From NCBI GenBank assembly GCA_910579925.1, contig CAJTVY010000005.1, positions 1 to 64,000 of the forward strand: a DNA stretch of 64,000 nt, read 5' to 3'. The position numbers and the translations under genes were made by a program. Positions within the stretch are counted from its first letter, which is position 1. Each line of letters starts with the position of its first letter. This stretch comes from an uncultured Dorea sp. GTDB taxonomy: Bacteria; Bacillota; Clostridia; Lachnospirales; Lachnospiraceae. The notes beneath the pieces are model-generated. The model was not told the DNA's origin. It saw only the letters and a program-made list of their open reading frames with translations, and ran no database searches. Positions 33,955 to 43,039 of the stretch are shown here, piece by piece.

Positions 33955-34746
33955 CTATTCTATTAATAGATATACTTCCATCCCCAGGATCTCTGAGTAT
34001 TCTTTTTCTTTTCGTGTTTTAACTTTTTCAAGATATTCGCATTTTTCCCTCATGCGGTCATTCGGAAGCAGATTTCCCGCCCTGTCATATTCCATAGCGT
34101 TTGCAATCTCCAGCACCAGTGCATGGCTGGGTATCTCTGGTCTTCCCCCCTTAGTTCCTGCATAACAGAATCGGCCTGGGTCTTCCTGGTCTACTGAATT
34201 TCTGACTCTGATCACTTCTTGATACGTCTCCTTTACAAGATCTTTTAGTTCGTCTGTCACAGTCTCATCGCCTGTTTCCAGATGTTGTTCCAGAATGCTT
34301 AACTGTCCCTTCTTCAGGTATTCGATATAGAGATTATTTCTCAAGAAGATATATTCCAGTCCCATAGTAGATTCCCTCTCATACAGGTTCTGATCTTCTG
34401 GCTTCGGACAGGCAAATCCCAGACTGCAGTTCCTTAATTCCTCATCCAGCCGCTTAAGGTCAAGCATTTCCAGCAGATACGCATCAAGATTTGCCCTGTA
34501 GACCGCCTGCATACACAGGTAACGGTAACTAAGACGCCCCCGGCCTCCTCCTTTTAGCAGTCCCTTCTCTTTACACAGTTCATGGTTATAGCGATAGATA
34601 TACGGATTCTCTGAAATCTCCTCTGCCGATGGGACTTTTAGTCTGTCCGCAAGCGCATATTCACCCATAGTTTCCTCCTCTGACTTCATAAAATACCCAG
34701 TCGTTCCTGCTGCAAGAACCAGCAGAAATACAACATACTTTTTCAT
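33955..34746 (-). CDS. Membrane-anchored or secreted protein of the type VII operon, possible immunity or accessory factor
   Basis: Not a family I recognise. The 263-residue protein begins with KKYVVFLLVLAAGTTGYF, a short positively charged start and one hydrophobic helix that could be a signal peptide or anchor; there is no lipobox cysteine. The remainder is helical, with Cys-containing segments (LRNCSLGFACPKPEDQN) and EIPSHALVLEIANAMEYDR near the C terminus. It lies directly behind the papain-like LXG protein (11-20 nt), where immunity genes of LXG effectors usually sit. The start at 34746 follows GAGGA; an earlier GTG at 34767 overlaps the previous stop. Confidence 0.55.
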   Translation of the reverse strand: MKKYVVFLLVLAAGTTGYFMKSEEETMGEYALADRLKVPSAEEISENPYIYRYNHELCKEKGLLKGGGRGRLSYRYLCMQAVYRANLDAYLLEMLDLKRLDEELRNCSLGFACPKPEDQNLYERESTMGLEYIFLRNNLYIEYLKKGQLSILEQHLETGDETVTDELKDLVKETYQEVIRVRNSVDQEDPGRFCYAGTKGGRPEIPSHALVLEIANAMEYDRAGNLLPNDRMREKCEYLEKVKTRKEKEYSEILGMEVYLLIE

Positions 34747-34763
34747 CTCATTCCTCACTTGGC

Positions 34764-36203
34764 TCACTGAAACCTTACAGACTGAATCTTTACATATGCA
34801 TCCCCGGCATGATTCTTCTCAGGTTCCCGATAATCAGAATCCTGTGGCCTGATATAATAAATACGCCCCCAGGACGACACCTGCACCAGCCCGTCTTCCG
34901 TAAGCCCGGTCACTGCCATGGCATGCCCGCCGTCCATCTGGGCAAGTTCACCTTCTTCATCCGCAAGTCTTACCGGACAGGTACTGATAATCACACGGTT
35001 TCCTCGCTGCGCTTCTTCTTTGCATCTGCCGTATACCTCGTCCGTACTGCATTTGATGTTCGTCATACTTACGTCAATGCCGCGCTTTTCCATATACCGC
35101 TCAAAACGGTAAATCCTGTCATCCTGCGTTGTTCCGCGACCGATTGTCGACGAAAAATCTTCATTCTCGTCATAGTCATCCTGCTCTGGCCACTGGTTCC
35201 ATGCCCTGTTGTGATTATCGCTGGCACAATAGAGATCGATGATAAGAGGGTTATAGTTGACACATAGAATACCGTTCGCACTTTCCAGAAAGAGAGGAAA
35301 TCCAAAAATTTTCTCGAATTCTTCTTCCTTTCTTCTATATTCATCTACAATTATATTCGCAAAGGCCACGTACCCGCAGCCCTCGCTGTTGAGTTTTATT
35401 AAAAGTTTTTCAATCTGTTCATCAGAATAGCCGGCGTATTCTTCATAACTAAGAACCAGATCTCTGATCATTTCCCGTTCTGATGAACTTCCTTTCCTCC
35501 ACATTTCACAGGGTCCGTTCTGATCCCCGCCTTGATCCTGATACCCTATTGCCAGATGAATTCCGGCATTTTTAAGTTGGCGTCTCCACTCCTGTCCAGG
35601 GTCTGACAGATAGGAACCGTTTTGAAACGCACCCGTAATCTTTCGCATTCCCGTCTGGATCAGCAGCCCCATATCCTCCGTCGCTTTAAACAAATGCCCT
35701 GTATCTGCGGCGATTTCATCAAACTTTTGCGTCTTTTCTCTCCAACGCTCATACATCCTCTGGCTGTTCTCTGCCAGACGTTCATACTGTCCTGCTTTCC
35801 ATCGATAATAGGAATAAAGAAAAGCATCCTCTGCCGCTGTCATATAGTTTCTGTACATGGTCTCGCCGGACTGATAATTCTTCTTCATGTTCTGTGCGTT
35901 CTCCATCTGGCAATAGATATTTTCCCCATCCAGAACCTCGTCTCCCACGAGGCTGCTTAAACTCTGGAAGTCAGCCCTGTCAGCCACATTGGCGATCCGC
36001 ATTGCTTCGATTACAGTCTCATAGTCCTCGAGCTGCTGCGCCAGCCCATCGAAAGCTTCACTTTCAATCTCTTTATCTTCTGCAAAATCTGCAATACTCC
36101 TGACGACAGTCTCCAAAGCCCGGCAGTCCTCCTCCATACGTTTCAAGGCTTGTGCACACTGCCCCCTCATATCTGCCGGATTCAGATAATCGCCTCTCTG
36201 CAT
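34764..36203 (-). CDS. LXG-like type VII effector candidate with C-terminal papain-fold cysteine peptidase-like domain
   Basis: The 479-residue protein has two parts. Residues 1-190 are helical, without signal peptide, and resemble an LXG targeting domain (AFDGLAQQLEDYETVIEAM at 50-68, then SLVGDEVLDGENIYCQ). Residues 205-479 look like a papain/C39-type peptidase: LNSEGCGYVAFANII puts a nucleophile-like Cys at 276, DGGHAMAVTG a His at 427, and VQVSSWGRIYYI at 440-451 copies the papain NSWG strand but with Ser in place of the usual Asn. It follows a TIGR04197-like partner by 12 nt and precedes the anchored 263-residue protein. I infer a secreted protease-like effector; it could instead process other exported proteins. 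ATG has a nearby AGGAGG (GGAGGCG). Confidence 0.65.
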   Translation of the reverse strand: MQRGDYLNPADMRGQCAQALKRMEEDCRALETVVRSIADFAEDKEIESEAFDGLAQQLEDYETVIEAMRIANVADRADFQSLSSLVGDEVLDGENIYCQMENAQNMKKNYQSGETMYRNYMTAAEDAFLYSYYRWKAGQYERLAENSQRMYERWREKTQKFDEIAADTGHLFKATEDMGLLIQTGMRKITGAFQNGSYLSDPGQEWRRQLKNAGIHLAIGYQDQGGDQNGPCEMWRKGSSSEREMIRDLVLSYEEYAGYSDEQIEKLLIKLNSEGCGYVAFANIIVDEYRRKEEEFEKIFGFPLFLESANGILCVNYNPLIIDLYCASDNHNRAWNQWPEQDDYDENEDFSSTIGRGTTQDDRIYRFERYMEKRGIDVSMTNIKCSTDEVYGRCKEEAQRGNRVIISTCPVRLADEEGELAQMDGGHAMAVTGLTEDGLVQVSSWGRIYYIRPQDSDYREPEKNHAGDAYVKIQSVRFQ

Positions 36204-36215
36204 AAGATACGCCTC

Positions 36216-36524
36216 CTATTCTCCGGCCGATATAACCGGGTGCCGGAATCCGATTTCTCCAAATCCTGCCATCATCCCGTCAAATTCGGTAAATGCATTA
36301 CCTAAGCCTCTGATATTCTGTGCCTCCTGATCCAGCAGGACACCCAGCCGGGAAATCCGCTCCTGGCTTCTTCCATACGCAGACTTACCGTTTCCATTAG
36401 CCGGCAGAGTCGTTCTCGTATCCTGCCGGGTCAGCGGCACATTTCTCAGATAGGCGGCGGCGCTTTCCATCTGCGCCGCATCTGCCTTAACTCTTCCATC
36501 ATTCACGCGAATCATATCTGTCAA
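36216..36524 (-). CDS. TIGR04197/DUF3130-like small type VII substrate or targeting partner
   Basis: The 102-residue protein has the WXG100-like helical hairpin form but no WXG; the turn region reads TTLPANGNGKSAYGRSQERI and the second helix ends NAFTEFDGMMAGFG. This agrees with the TIGR04197 (SACOL2603) effector family, called DUF3130, that acts as targeting factor for LXG proteins. It is placed between essC and the LXG-like gene. A TTG start at 36524 is favoured because GGAGG lies 8 nt upstream; the ATG at 36515 is the alternative, with a longer spacing of 13 nt. Confidence 0.7.
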   Translation of the reverse strand: MTDMIRVNDGRVKADAAQMESAAAYLRNVPLTRQDTRTTLPANGNGKSAYGRSQERISRLGVLLDQEAQNIRGLGNAFTEFDGMMAGFGEIGFRHPVISAGE

Positions 36525-36540
36525 ATTGATCTCCTCCTTT

Positions 36541-39500
36541 CTAACCCTCCATCCTGTCAGAAACCGGGTGCAGTTTTGAACAATACCAGGGAAGTCGGAC
36601 TCTCTGGTAAACACCGTTTCGAAACAGCAGTCCATCCCCGAATACCGGCAGTTTTCTCAGACTTGGAACCGGAAAGACCGGTACGGCTCCCTGTGAACTT
36701 AGTACCAGACCGTTCGCCGCCTGTTTTACCAGTCTCTCCATTCTGCTTATTCCCCTGGACTTCGCCCCATGAATGGTTAGAATACAGACAATTCCAAGGG
36801 CAGTTCCTTCTTTAATCAGTAACGCCGCCCGATCCAGATCATCTTTCATGAATTCTGAGAAATCATCCAGATCATCAATGCATATGGTATAATATGGGAG
36901 CTCGCCTGCAAGCTTTTTCGGGGACGTGTCCTTACGCTCTTCAAGCCTTCTTTTCAGAAAACGCCTCCTTTGTTCCAGTTCCTCATCCATTTCTTTGAAA
37001 AAAATATCTTTCTCCCGTTTTCCTTCTACATACAGGACCTGGGAGTTCTGACGGAAATGATAGAGTTCCATATCGCAGGAATCAAAGATACAGGTTCTCC
37101 CCTTTATGGCTGCCTGGTCTGCCAGCACCTGAAGTATGTTCGTCTTACCTGCGGCCGTGTTTCCAACGATTGCGAAAAATCCGGCCATTCTGCAAAATCC
37201 TCTGCCGGTTACGTTCTCAAGATCCAGCCCTACCAGGTAATCACTCCCGTCATCGGGATATCTGTCCAGCATAGAAAAAAACAGTTTCTGCGGCAGCAAG
37301 GGGATATGGGGCGCTTCCTTTCCCCGGGACTTTCTGCGTATCTTCTGGATCAGTGTCTTTAACCCTCTACTGTATGCGGCCTTGTCTTCACAGGATGTCA
37401 TAACGTAAATCTGCGCTTCATGTACTTTTTCACCGCTGATCAGTACGCGTCCCCTGATGTCTGATTGCTTGTACGGCGTCCTCCCCACGGCAAGAAACGT
37501 CTCGTTTTCATCAGACTGATATCCTGCGATCCTGTTCTTAAAATTATTCAGTGTTGCCTGCCGTATGCCATTGCTCCTGGTTGCAGCGGCAACCGTATAG
37601 ATTCCAAGCCCGACGCCGTCCCTGGTAAGCCTTGTGAAAAATTCTTCCTCTTCAATCCCCGTCTCTTTTACAACGTCAAACTGATCAATTGCTACAACCA
37701 CATCCCTTAACGGTAATTTTGACAATTCCCGAAACGCCGGCAGAGAAGGAGCCGCATATTCTGCAAACAGCCTTTTCCTCTCTGCCATCTCTTCTGTCAT
37801 AAGTTTCTTAAATTTCCAGTACCGCTCCTCTTCATCGGCAGAAATATACTCTGCCGTATGAGGAAGTTCCTTCATCGGCATACAGCCATGGTTTCCGTAA
37901 TCCAGAATATAAAAATTCACGTCTTCTACATCGTAAGATACCGCAAGGCTTACGAGTATCGTTGTCAGAAAGACCGTTTTTCCAAACCCGGAAGAAGCCA
38001 GAAACAAGAGATTGCCGTCGCGCTCAAAGTCTTGTACCAGTTCCTTCTGTTCCTGTATTTCCGGCAGATCCACCTTGCCAATCGCAACTGACAGTCCTTT
38101 TCTACCTTCCTGCGGCAGCCTGGCCAGATCGTCTTTTGTCTTCCTTAGAAACTCTTTTGCGGTGGGACTGACCAGCATCTGTTCCAGCAGAGGCAGCCAT
38201 GGTTTCCTCACTTCGACCTTACGTTCCTTTTCAAAAACCTCTCTGATGTGGCATACCACAGCCTCTAGTTGTGTCTGGCATGCCTGATACTCTTCCTTTT
38301 TGCTTAAGTCCTGATTAATCAGTTCTCCCTGCCCAAGTTCATTTACCAGATAAATCCTGTCGTCGTCGGCAGCTCCCTTTTCCTCCCTCTCTGTGTACGC
38401 TGCGCCGCTGAAAGCTGCCTGAAACAATTCATATATCTCATGGTTTCCCACCTTAAGATAGGCTCTCCCAGGCAGAGTAATGGCGGCGGCATCCGTTGTC
38501 TTTAAGACTTCCTTACTGTCGCTTTCATTCTGTACCTTCAGACACAGCTTGAACCTGCTGTTACTCCAGATCTGATCGTCAATGATGCCTGCCGGTTTCT
38601 GTGTCGCCAGAATCAGATGGACTCCCAGACTTCTCCCGATACGCGCCGCTGATACAAGTTCCTTCATAAACTCTGGCTGTTCCTTCTTAAGTTCTGCAAA
38701 TTCATCGCAGATGATAAAGAGATGGGGCAGCGGTTCCTCCGCCGTTCCTTCTTTAAACAGTCTCATATAACCATTAATATGGTTCACACCATAGTCTCTG
38801 AATATTTTCTGTCTTCGGGAAAGTTCTGCCTTTACGGAAATCAATGCCCTCGCACTTCCGCTTCCATCCAGGTTCGTAATCGTCCCCAGATGATGGGGCA
38901 GCCTGCAAAACAGATCCGCCATCCCGCCTCCCTTGTAATCAATCAACAGAAAGCCCACCTCATGAGGATGAAAATTTACCGCCAATGACAGGATATAACT
39001 CTGTATCAGTTCCGATTTTCCCGAACCGGTTGTTCCTGCTGCCAGCCCGTGTGGGCCATGGGCCTTTTCATGAAGATTCAGAAACAGCACGTCGTCTGCC
39101 GAACGCCTCCCTATGGGCACGGCCAGGGACCTGTGAGACTGGCTGGTCTTCCATCTGTTTCGAATTTCTAATTCTTCAGGTTTTCGTATCCCGTATAATT
39201 CAAAAAACGTAACCCTTCCTGGGATGTAGCCGGCGCCTCCCTGCTCATGTTTCAGCACGCTTAAGTTTCTTGCCATCCATTCAAAATCACTGTCCCTTGG
39301 CCTGTCAAAGATGATTTTCTGGCCCACGTACTCTCTCTCCTCCAATAGAAGGGTCCCTTCCAGCGTATTATCCAGCATAAGAACCGTTCTAATGTATTCT
39401 GGTATATTTGACCGGATATAGCTGGTATAAATGATTGAGAATCCCAGGGTATTTCCATCCATACATAGATACTCTGAAATCCTATGGTCCATAAGCCAGG

Positions 39501-40794
39501 AAGGTTCATCAACCAGAAATAGATAATGAGGCAGACTCCTTGTCTCCTTTTTCCCATCCTTCATACGTTCTGCCCGTTCCTTTAGTATCTGGCTTACGCT
39601 GCCAAACACAAGATCTCTGGTCCGTTCTGAATGGACTAATCCCGATACATTCATCGGCATAAGGCGCATGTGGGGAAACCAGCGCATCCATGCAAATCTG
39701 TCCTCATACTTCCCGTCATAGATAACAATCATCTGAAGGTCATGATAACTCTGGAAAAATGCCGCCTGGGATGCAAGAATTCCAAGCTGCCTGTGCAGCG
39801 CTTCCTTCTCTCCCACCATTCCGAGATGAGTTTTTTTCAAATCAATGACCCTGGGTATCTGAATCTGAGAATACTTCTGTCGTATCTCACAGACCGTCTT
39901 TGTCAGCGTATCCTTCTGCGCCTCCTGCGCTTCCTCCTTTCCGCCAATCTGAAAACCTGTTTTTCCCATATAACGTCCCAGAGACAGGGTAAGAAAATCT
40001 TCGTCAGAAGAAATCTTCTCATAGATCCGGCTGTCATATTCCTTTACCATGAAAGCCAGCTCGTCCATATCCGGATACTGATATGCATAGACCTCCTGCT
40101 CCCGCTCATAAGCCATTGCAATCTCCTTCTGCCTGTTCCACAGATAATTCATATAATCAACGTGTCGTATCCTGTTCTTCTCCCTTAATTCCTTCTTTTC
40201 CCCCATATAACGAATTCCAGAGAATACAGCCGTCATCCCTGCGGCAGCCGCAGACATCAGCAGATAGAGCCCTCGTCCTAGTAATACGCCGATCATGATC
40301 GTCACCGCCATCATGCCAAGAGGGGGAATCACTGACATCAGAAATCCTTTTGGATCCTGCTTCTCCTCTTTGGGGGGAAGTTCTATCACAATTTTCTCCA
40401 AAGACGTTCTTTTGATCAGCCTCGGAGAACGCTTATAAACCGGAAACCCTTCCGGTCGGTATTCCCAGGACCGCTCGGCTAAAGTCGTCGTATAACGGTC
40501 GGCAGAACCTAAAATAGCGATCTGCTCATCCCATACTTCTATTTTCAGCCCTCCAAAGGTCAGAACGTCGCCTGGATTTAACATAAATTCTTCCGTTCCT
40601 ATCCTCTGCCAGTTCCGGTATATGTATTCTTTCGCCTCAATCTCAGGAAATACTTTCATTCCACGGATATAAAAACGGCTCTCTAACCCGGGAATACATA
40701 GCGCCGCCTCTGATCCCGAAGAAATCGTAATATTTTTCCCCCGGTCAAAGAGACGCCTTTCCTCTTCTTTTGTCTGCTTCAGCACAGATCTCAT
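36541..40794 (-). CDS. essC: Type VIIb secretion ATPase EssC
   Basis: The 1417-residue protein is the FtsK/SpoIIIE-type motor of the Firmicutes type VII system. The N-terminal 100 residues look like an FHA-type domain (RGMKVFPEIEAKEYIYRN; NPGDVLTFGGLKIEVWDE), two membrane helices follow at about 151-193, and then three ATPase modules: first with GTTGSGKSE (about 588) and FIICDEFAEL, second with SSGFGKTVF, third with GNTAAGKTNIL. The first module also has LIDYKGGGMADLF and the ATQKPAG motif, so is the most canonical. AAGGAG is 7 nt before the ATG. Confidence 0.93.
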   Translation of the reverse strand: MRSVLKQTKEEERRLFDRGKNITISSGSEAALCIPGLESRFYIRGMKVFPEIEAKEYIYRNWQRIGTEEFMLNPGDVLTFGGLKIEVWDEQIAILGSADRYTTTLAERSWEYRPEGFPVYKRSPRLIKRTSLEKIVIELPPKEEKQDPKGFLMSVIPPLGMMAVTIMIGVLLGRGLYLLMSAAAAGMTAVFSGIRYMGEKKELREKNRIRHVDYMNYLWNRQKEIAMAYEREQEVYAYQYPDMDELAFMVKEYDSRIYEKISSDEDFLTLSLGRYMGKTGFQIGGKEEAQEAQKDTLTKTVCEIRQKYSQIQIPRVIDLKKTHLGMVGEKEALHRQLGILASQAAFFQSYHDLQMIVIYDGKYEDRFAWMRWFPHMRLMPMNVSGLVHSERTRDLVFGSVSQILKERAERMKDGKKETRSLPHYLFLVDEPSWLMDHRISEYLCMDGNTLGFSIIYTSYIRSNIPEYIRTVLMLDNTLEGTLLLEEREYVGQKIIFDRPRDSDFEWMARNLSVLKHEQGGAGYIPGRVTFFELYGIRKPEELEIRNRWKTSQSHRSLAVPIGRRSADDVLFLNLHEKAHGPHGLAAGTTGSGKSELIQSYILSLAVNFHPHEVGFLLIDYKGGGMADLFCRLPHHLGTITNLDGSGSARALISVKAELSRRQKIFRDYGVNHINGYMRLFKEGTAEEPLPHLFIICDEFAELKKEQPEFMKELVSAARIGRSLGVHLILATQKPAGIIDDQIWSNSRFKLCLKVQNESDSKEVLKTTDAAAITLPGRAYLKVGNHEIYELFQAAFSGAAYTEREEKGAADDDRIYLVNELGQGELINQDLSKKEEYQACQTQLEAVVCHIREVFEKERKVEVRKPWLPLLEQMLVSPTAKEFLRKTKDDLARLPQEGRKGLSVAIGKVDLPEIQEQKELVQDFERDGNLLFLASSGFGKTVFLTTILVSLAVSYDVEDVNFYILDYGNHGCMPMKELPHTAEYISADEEERYWKFKKLMTEEMAERKRLFAEYAAPSLPAFRELSKLPLRDVVVAIDQFDVVKETGIEEEEFFTRLTRDGVGLGIYTVAAATRSNGIRQATLNNFKNRIAGYQSDENETFLAVGRTPYKQSDIRGRVLISGEKVHEAQIYVMTSCEDKAAYSRGLKTLIQKIRRKSRGKEAPHIPLLPQKLFFSMLDRYPDDGSDYLVGLDLENVTGRGFCRMAGFFAIVGNTAAGKTNILQVLADQAAIKGRTCIFDSCDMELYHFRQNSQVLYVEGKREKDIFFKEMDEELEQRRRFLKRRLEERKDTSPKKLAGELPYYTICIDDLDDFSEFMKDDLDRAALLIKEGTALGIVCILTIHGAKSRGISRMERLVKQAANGLVLSSQGAVPVFPVPSLRKLPVFGDGLLFRNGVYQRVRLPWYCSKLHPVSDRMEG

Positions 40795-40834
40795 ATCCAG
40801 ACTCCTTCCATTTTTAGGAACAGATGAATCGGCT

Positions 40835-41932
40835 TCAGCCCGACAGCCCTAATCTGCCCGCAAGTTCTTCCATATTTTTCATCAGTTCCTGCTTTCTGGC
40901 GCTCTTTTCTTCACCGGATATCCCTTCGTCCTCTTCCACCTGACGTAATTCGTGCATATATGCATACAGCAAAAGCTGGTCGTCGGACATCTTCATAGCA
41001 AGATCTTCTGCCTCACTGATTTCCAGACGTCCCAGATGAATCCAGTAGTCCAGCACATTCTCATTCGACTGGCAGGTAACCCTGCTCAGAATATTTTCCT
41101 TATCCTTTCCGCTGAATGTATCTACAGCCTGTCCCTGGATATAGGCGGTGGCAAGCATATATTTCCCCGTACGGCTAAGGTCTTCTGTTCCAAATCCTTT
41201 CAGCGCATCCACCAGCGTAATATAATCCTTACGGATATAGGCATCCCCTGCCGCAATAAGATGTTCCTGCTTCGGCATATACCAGAAAAAGCTATAGACA
41301 GTGGACGCCGTAAGCATAACCAGGAAAAATACCGAAACAATACGATATCTGACCAGCCGTCTGTATCTTTGAATTCCAACCAGCTTCATATTCTTCTTCT
41401 CTTCCTCCAGAAGATTCATATAATATTCCGTTAATATTTTTTTCTCTTCCGGCACTGTCTCCGGCTCCATAAGACCAGTAATCTCATCTTTTGCCTTTAG
41501 AATCTCCATTCCTCTGTACAGATAGTCTTCATAAGGCCGCGACCCCTCCAGAAAGTAGCCGATCAATGCCTGATACTGCCTTAGAAACTCTCTCATCCTG
41601 TTCCTTGGCCGGGAGGAAATAACATCTCTCACCTTTACCCTGACCCTGCCCAGAATATCATAGTACAGATTCCCGGGATCAAGGGAAAATTCGAAATTCC
41701 GGTATGGCTCCTCAAGTTCCGCCACATGCAGCAGAACCACCAGCTTCTCAAGGCGGTCTGCCCCCTTTAGTTCCTCCAGCATCTTCATTCCCCGCAGGTC
41801 GAAATTCATGCAGACCGCCTCTTTCTCCTCTTCTATCCTGCAGGAGAGAAACAGGTGGCTGTCTTCCTCAAGCCGTTTAAAATCATAGATCCCCTTTGCC
41901 GTCAGGTCGTTTCTGCGTAACCTCACCTTCAT
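40835..41932 (-). CDS. essB: Type VIIb secretion protein EssB
   Basis: The 365-residue protein has the EssB/YukC layout: an inactive kinase-like cytoplasmic domain (1-210, with EFSLDPGNLYYDILGRVRVK), one membrane helix at about 215-235 (IVSVFFLVMLTASTVYSFFW), and an extracellular helical domain (240-360, KEHLIAAGDAYI-like repeats). EssB is a core membrane component that contacts EssC. It sits between the EsaB-like gene and essC, in the usual order. A GGGGG ribosome site precedes the ATG. Confidence 0.85.
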   Translation of the reverse strand: MKVRLRRNDLTAKGIYDFKRLEEDSHLFLSCRIEEEKEAVCMNFDLRGMKMLEELKGADRLEKLVVLLHVAELEEPYRNFEFSLDPGNLYYDILGRVRVKVRDVISSRPRNRMREFLRQYQALIGYFLEGSRPYEDYLYRGMEILKAKDEITGLMEPETVPEEKKILTEYYMNLLEEEKKNMKLVGIQRYRRLVRYRIVSVFFLVMLTASTVYSFFWYMPKQEHLIAAGDAYIRKDYITLVDALKGFGTEDLSRTGKYMLATAYIQGQAVDTFSGKDKENILSRVTCQSNENVLDYWIHLGRLEISEAEDLAMKMSDDQLLLYAYMHELRQVEEDEGISGEEKSARKQELMKNMEELAGRLGLSG

Positions 41933-41966
41933 AACTGTTCCCCCTTTCGGAATGGTAAAGATGTCG

Positions 41967-42269
41967 TCACTCTTTTTGAATTTCCCTGATCACCAGAATA
42001 TCCCCGGCATAGATTTTTCCCAGCCAGAACGTCAGCGTTTTATTCACATATTCCCTGCGCCGCAAAGAATACACGCTGATCTGCCTTCCTTCATGCAAGA
42101 AAGAAAGGAAACCATTCTCACAAAGCCTGTCATAAACCTCCTTAATCTGCTGTTCTGGTCTGACCATAACATCCAGCTTTTTACTAATCAGACATTTTGA
42201 AGCGCATCTCATGCCAGGCTGACATTCCTCTCCAGACAAACCGCCGCATTCCATAAAAGTAAGAATCAC
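41967..42269 (-). CDS. esaB: EsaB/YukD-like ubiquitin-fold protein
   Basis: The 100-residue protein ends with a ubiquitin-like pattern: KKLDVMVRPEQQIKEVYDRL, then VYSLRRREYVNKTLTFWLG and YAGDILVI, the same order as YukD. The first 25 residues are cysteine-rich (MECGGLSGEECQPGMRCASK), which is unusual for this family and could hold a metal. A GTG start at 42269 overlaps the preceding stop (GTGA), with AGGAGG upstream; an ATG at 42254 is possible. Confidence 0.55.
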   Translation of the reverse strand: MILTFMECGGLSGEECQPGMRCASKCLISKKLDVMVRPEQQIKEVYDRLCENGFLSFLHEGRQISVYSLRRREYVNKTLTFWLGKIYAGDILVIREIQKE

Positions 42270-42709
42270 CCCTTCCTCCTTCCTTTCCTTTTGGGACCGG
42301 CAAGGGACATTCCTATTACGATTAGTCCCAGTAACAGGAAGATCCCTGGCACGATCTGCGACTCCCCGGCTATATCAGACATAGAATATCCGGGCGGCGT
42401 AAATCCATCCGACGGAAGTCCGGGCGACCCATACTCCAGCGCCGGATGCTCTGGTACAGTCTGGAAAATCTGACTTTGAATTGTCCGAATCCACTCTTTC
42501 TTATCCCGTCCATCCACATCAAATATGCCCTCTCGAAACCCTTCTACTTTCTGCATTTCCTCCCTGCGGCATTCTCCTGCCTTGCGCCAGGTATCCGCTG
42601 TAAAGACAGGCAGTTCATACAGATCACAAAGCGGCGTCTTTAATCCGTCGCCAAATACGTCCGACCCCGCCGCATCCGGGTCAAGGCGTATCTCGCTATT
42701 TCCCTCCAT
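42266..42709 (-). CDS. essA: EssA-like type VII membrane protein
   Basis: The 147-residue protein has a polar domain of about 110 residues without an N-terminal signal, a single C-terminal membrane helix (VPGIFLLLGLIVIGMSLAG) and a basic end (PKRKGRRKG), so its bulk would face outward or inward depending on topology. Size, C-terminal helix and place between the WXG100 gene and esaB agree with EssA. The start is uncertain: ATG at 42709 avoids overlap with the WXG100 gene, whereas 42757 or 42769 would overlap it by 43-56 nt. Confidence 0.5.
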   Translation of the reverse strand: MEGNSEIRLDPDAAGSDVFGDGLKTPLCDLYELPVFTADTWRKAGECRREEMQKVEGFREGIFDVDGRDKKEWIRTIQSQIFQTVPEHPALEYGSPGLPSDGFTPPGYSMSDIAGESQIVPGIFLLLGLIVIGMSLAGPKRKGRRKG

Positions 42710-42713
42710 GTTT

Positions 42714-43007
42714 CTATCCACGATTGACAGAACCTGCCGCCCGGTCAAATTCGGCATACTGCCTTGCATTCGTCACGACCCCCTGCCCAATGGCGCCGAT
42801 CAGTTCGCGCATCGCATCAAAACTAGGCGCCATCTCCGCAACTCTTGCCGCAAACCCTTCATATCCTCTCCCTTCCCACAATTCCGGGAGCTGACGGTTC
42901 ACCACATCATTCAGATAATTCTGAAGAGCCGTAACATCCTCCACATGGCTGCCGATCTCCTGTCCCCGCACAATCACGTCCTCTGTATTCATTCTGATAC
43001 TCATCAT
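42714..43007 (-). CDS. esxA: WXG100-family secreted protein
   Basis: The 97-residue protein has two helices joined by a LWEGRGYEGF turn, which contains the W-x-G motif, and helix features typical of EsxA (QNYLNDVVNRQLPELWEG; FAARVAEMAPSFDAM). These proteins form dimers, are exported by EssC, and are needed for apparatus function. It has the expected length. The start at 43007 follows AGGAGG with 7 nt spacing. Confidence 0.88.
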   Translation of the reverse strand: MMSIRMNTEDVIVRGQEIGSHVEDVTALQNYLNDVVNRQLPELWEGRGYEGFAARVAEMAPSFDAMRELIGAIGQGVVTNARQYAEFDRAAGSVNRG

Positions 43008-43039
43008 CTTTCTTCCTCCTTCCGGAAACATCGCTTTAC

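Noticed and set aside
42710..42769. Longer N terminus for the EssA-like protein
   Set aside because: It would overlap the WXG100 gene by 56 nt and gives no signal peptide; kept only as an alternative start.
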